Shown here: piece after piece, positions 61,669-64,000 of the stretch
Numbering within the stretch: the stretch's first letter is position 1
Layout of the letters: the number at the start of each line of letters is the position of its first letter
NCBI GenBank assembly: GCA_963781035.1
Contig: CAWAEN010000004.1
Coordinates: 186,001-250,000, forward strand
DNA from: SZUA-35 sp963781035
GTDB taxonomy: Bacteria; Actinomycetota; Acidimicrobiia; Acidimicrobiales; SZUA-35
Length of the DNA stretch: 64,000 bases
Direction: 5' to 3'
Translations under genes and position numbers: made by a program
The notes under the pieces: model-generated
What the model saw: only the letters and a program-made list of their open reading frames with translations
Databases searched by the model: none
Told to the model about the DNA's origin: nothing

Positions 61669-64000
61669 TCAGCGGGTCGAGCCGGTGCGGACGACGAATT
61701 CCGGCGACTCGGAGAACGCCAGCATCACGTCACCATTCGAGACGCCGCTGTTCATCCGGTCGAGCCAGAAGGCGCGGCCGCCACTGTCGGGCAGGCGGCC
61801 GAGCACGTTGGCGTAGACGAGGTCGATGAACGCAGCGTTCGATGAGGTCGCCGTACCGGTCGCTGAACTCGGGTGAGCGGGCGAAGGCGTTCGAGATGCT
61901 GGCGAGCGACCTCCCACCGTTTGCCTCCTGCGTCCAGAATGCCGCGCCGCCGGCATCAGCCGGCCGCAGGAAGTAGGCGAGGTAGAGGCGGTAGATCGCG
62001 CCTTGGTTGCTCGTCTGGACCGCGGCGGTGTCTGTCTGTCTGACGAACTCAGACGACTGCGCGAATTCGATGACGACCAAGGACCTCGACCGGCCACCGT
62101 TCAGCTGGTCCGTCCAGAAGTTGATGCCGCCCGTGTCGCCCTCGCGGCCGAGCACGTTGCGATAGAGCTGTTCGATGAATGCTCGATTGTCGAGCGAGCC
62201 GTAGGTCGCAGCGAACTCAGGCGAATTCAGGAACTCCTGGGAGACCGACGCGAGCGGCCGGCCCGTCGATCTCTGAGCGAGATAGAAGGCCATTCCGGTG
62301 CCGTCGGGGATGCGGTCGAAGTAGGCCTGGTAGAGCCGTGCGATCTCGCCGTCGAGGGGGAGCGGGCGCACGACGGTGTCGGTGAAGCCGGTGGGCAAGG
62401 AGTAGCCGAAGGCGCTGCCGCCATTGGCATTCACCGCCAGGACCCGGAACTGGAAGACGTCGTTGGTGAGCCGCCCAGTGGCGATCTGAGTGGCCGTGGT
62501 GCTTCCGAGCGAGACGAACGAACCGCCGTTCTTCGACATCTGCACGTCGTAGCGGATCACGGGGCTGCCGCCGTCGTCGGCCAGCTGCCACCCGACGGCG
62601 CGCTCGAAGCCGGACCCGACGACGTTGACGAGGGTGGGTGCCACCGGGGGAGGCGTGAGCGAAAGCGTCTGCGTTGCGGTTCCCGGGCTGGCCGCGAAGC
62701 CGATCGGGCTCACTTCGACCCGGTAGTCGACGTTGTTCGTCAGACCGGAAACACGTGCGGTCCGGGCCGAGCCGCTGGTGACGACACGAGCCGCCTGCTG
62801 TCCATCGCTGGTTCGCACCACACGGATCGCCCACGACTGGGGAGGGACGGCGTTCTCGCCGAGATCGGCCGACCACGACACATCGAAGGCGCCGGAGCGC
62901 TCGCCGATTTCGGTGATGGACGGGGTGAGCATCGGGACGTCGGTCTGCCAGCCGCTCTGAACCAGCACCCCGAGTGTGGGTGCATCGATGACGCGTTCGG
63001 TCTCGCCGGCGCCGAGCGCAGGTGTCATCAGCGAGCCAGGATCACCGTTGCGGTATTCGGCCTCGTCGAAGTGCGAGTAGCTGCTGCCGTTGTAGAAGCT
63101 CCGCGGTGCATAGAGCTCGTGGAGTTGGCCGCCGCCGATGTCGATGAACAGCTCCCCACTCGTGAGGTAGGCGCCGTTGTCGGCGAGATCGACCAGTCGA
63201 GATCCCTGATATCGAACGAGGGTGTCGAACTTGTCCGGCGGGACCTGGAGGAGGTTGACGCCGTCGCGCCGCTCGGCCGATCCGAGAAACCCGAGGCCGT
63301 GGCCGACTTCATGGAGCATCGTGGCGTAGAGGTCGAGTCGGTTGAATGGAACGCTCTCGTCCGACGCATTGACGTACCAGCCGCCCGGGCTGATCGTAGA
63401 ACGCACTGGAGATCGTGACTTCGATCTCCACTCGGCTCGGGGAGTAGTCACGACGGTCGAGGGTGTTGGCAAGCGCAACGGGGTAGTAGAGATTGTCGGC
63501 TCGACGCACGAACCCGGTCGGTCCTGCGAAACCGAGGGTGCCGGGAAGGGTGTCGGACAGGTCCACCCAGTCGAAGCTGACGACGACAGGACCGCTCGAA
63601 GTCGTGCGAAGGGTCGCATTCCAGTCGCGGACAGCGGCATCGACCACCGCCCGTACATCGGACGGCGTCGAACGAACGTAGGTGACCGTGATGTCGCCGG
63701 TGACGGCGGCCGCGGTACCGGTGTCGAGGAATCGCCGAGCCAGGCGCCTGCCGAACCTGCTGCTCGTCGCGCAGTTCCTGGAGGGCGGCCAGGTAGGTAC
63801 GCGATGTCGTGTCGGTCGCGGGATCGATGGTCTCGATGACGAGGTCGCCCGGCACCATCTCGCCGATGTCGGCCGTGTGGTCTCGCTCGACGCTTTCGTC
63901 GGTGGCGGCCCCGGCGGGGAGGTCTCACCGACGGGAGCGGTGGCAGCGCCGGCCGTCGCCTGCCGCCGCGATCGCCGAGCTGAAGACGAGCAGGGCGACA
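61669..64000 (-). CDS. Secreted zinc metalloprotease with fibronectin-like and DUF4214 domains (partial, frameshifted)
   Basis: N-terminus beyond the window. In several frames joined by the same type of break: MVPGDLVIETIDPATDTTSR, RDWNATLRTTSSGPVVVSF, then the zinc site YATMLHEVGHGLGFLGSAER and YSHFDEAEYRNGD; two Fn3-like modules (VSWSADLGE and YDVQMSKNGGSF regions); then three DUF4214-type repeats (IARLYQAYFDRIPDGTGMAF, IYRLYLAYFLRPADAGGAAF and LVYANVLGRLPDSGGRAFWL). Breaks near 63737, 63393 and 61843 are repaired by one CG each. DUF4214 repeats are common in surface or S-layer-like proteins. Convergent with hemL. Confidence 0.8.

Overview
The window looks like a chromosomal segment of a high-GC Gram-positive bacterium, most likely an actinobacterium of the Acidimicrobiia type (Ilumatobacter-like). 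The basis is GC-rich codon use together with actinobacterial hallmark genes: the mycothiol glycosyltransferase MshA, a WhiB iron-sulfur regulator, an RsiG-type c-di-GMP anti-sigma protein, an F420-type luciferase-like oxidoreductase, a rex-hemACDBL cluster, ArsJ with its partner GAPDH, and a DUF4214 secreted protein. There is no phage, transposon or CRISPR array.

Layout. 0-3.8 kb: a truncated STAND/LuxR-type ATPase regulator, two heptapeptide ORFs in a tandem repeat with a terminator hairpin, an operator-like repeat cluster and a divergent MFS transporter. 3.9-8.0 kb: purA and purB flank a Zn-ribbon/Pro-Ala-rich protein. 8-14.5 kb: a CPCHLPL small membrane protein, an ABC exporter, the arsenate detoxification pair gap-arsJ and an anchored Thr-rich protein. 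14.5-15.1 kb: a tRNA-Glu/Asp/Phe cluster with palindromic spacers. 15.2-17.5 kb: plsY, degV, DUF2017 and clpS. 17.5-28.2 kb: a complete aa3 oxidase locus (ctaA, ctaB, a degenerate CoxI paralogue, a CoxIII-like protein, a membrane protein, ctaC, ctaD, ctaE, ctaF, ctaG). 28.2-34 kb: a fused ABC transporter, pdxH, an LLM oxidoreductase, a polyglutamate-hydrolase-like protein, ccdA and tlpA, punctuated by a repeated palindromic element. 34-35 kb: a WhiB7-like gene with a possible attenuator leader. 35-42.5 kb: acyl-ACP thioesterase, orn, dut, acyl-ACP desaturase, two flavodoxin-fold oxidoreductases and two tandem glutaminyl cyclotransferase lipoproteins. 42.6-50 kb: tRNA-Lys, lipoprotein, CapA, YgjP peptidase, histidine phosphatase, VOC protein, hydrolase, moaD and a CdsA-like protein. 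50-55.6 kb: rsiG, XRE regulator, mshA, ybjN, proC, SAM hydrolase, a small membrane protein and a degenerate acyl-CoA ligase. 55.7-61.7 kb: rex-hemACDBL. 61.7 kb to the end: a large secreted metalloprotease with DUF4214 repeats.

Genes that work together: hemACDBL and ctaA/ctaB supply heme A to the aa3 oxidase whose subunits lie at 22.7-27.2 kb, with CtaG for copper insertion and a CcdA/TlpA pair for periplasmic thiol chemistry. Rex could tie heme supply to NADH/NAD+ balance. Thioesterase, desaturase and PlsY belong to membrane lipid metabolism.

Many conserved genes are broken by frameshifts (ctaB, pdxH, hemD, hemL three times, whiB twice, ccdA, tlpA and others). Almost every break is repaired by restoring one CG dinucleotide in a CGCG or GCGC context, so I read them as a systematic sequence error and not as pseudogenes; the affected entries say so. 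The strongest candidates for something new are the tandem heptapeptide/STAND/MFS locus (2.1-3.8 kb), the WhiB7-like leader (34.6-35.0 kb) and the ligand-less CoxI paralogue (19.6-21.3 kb).
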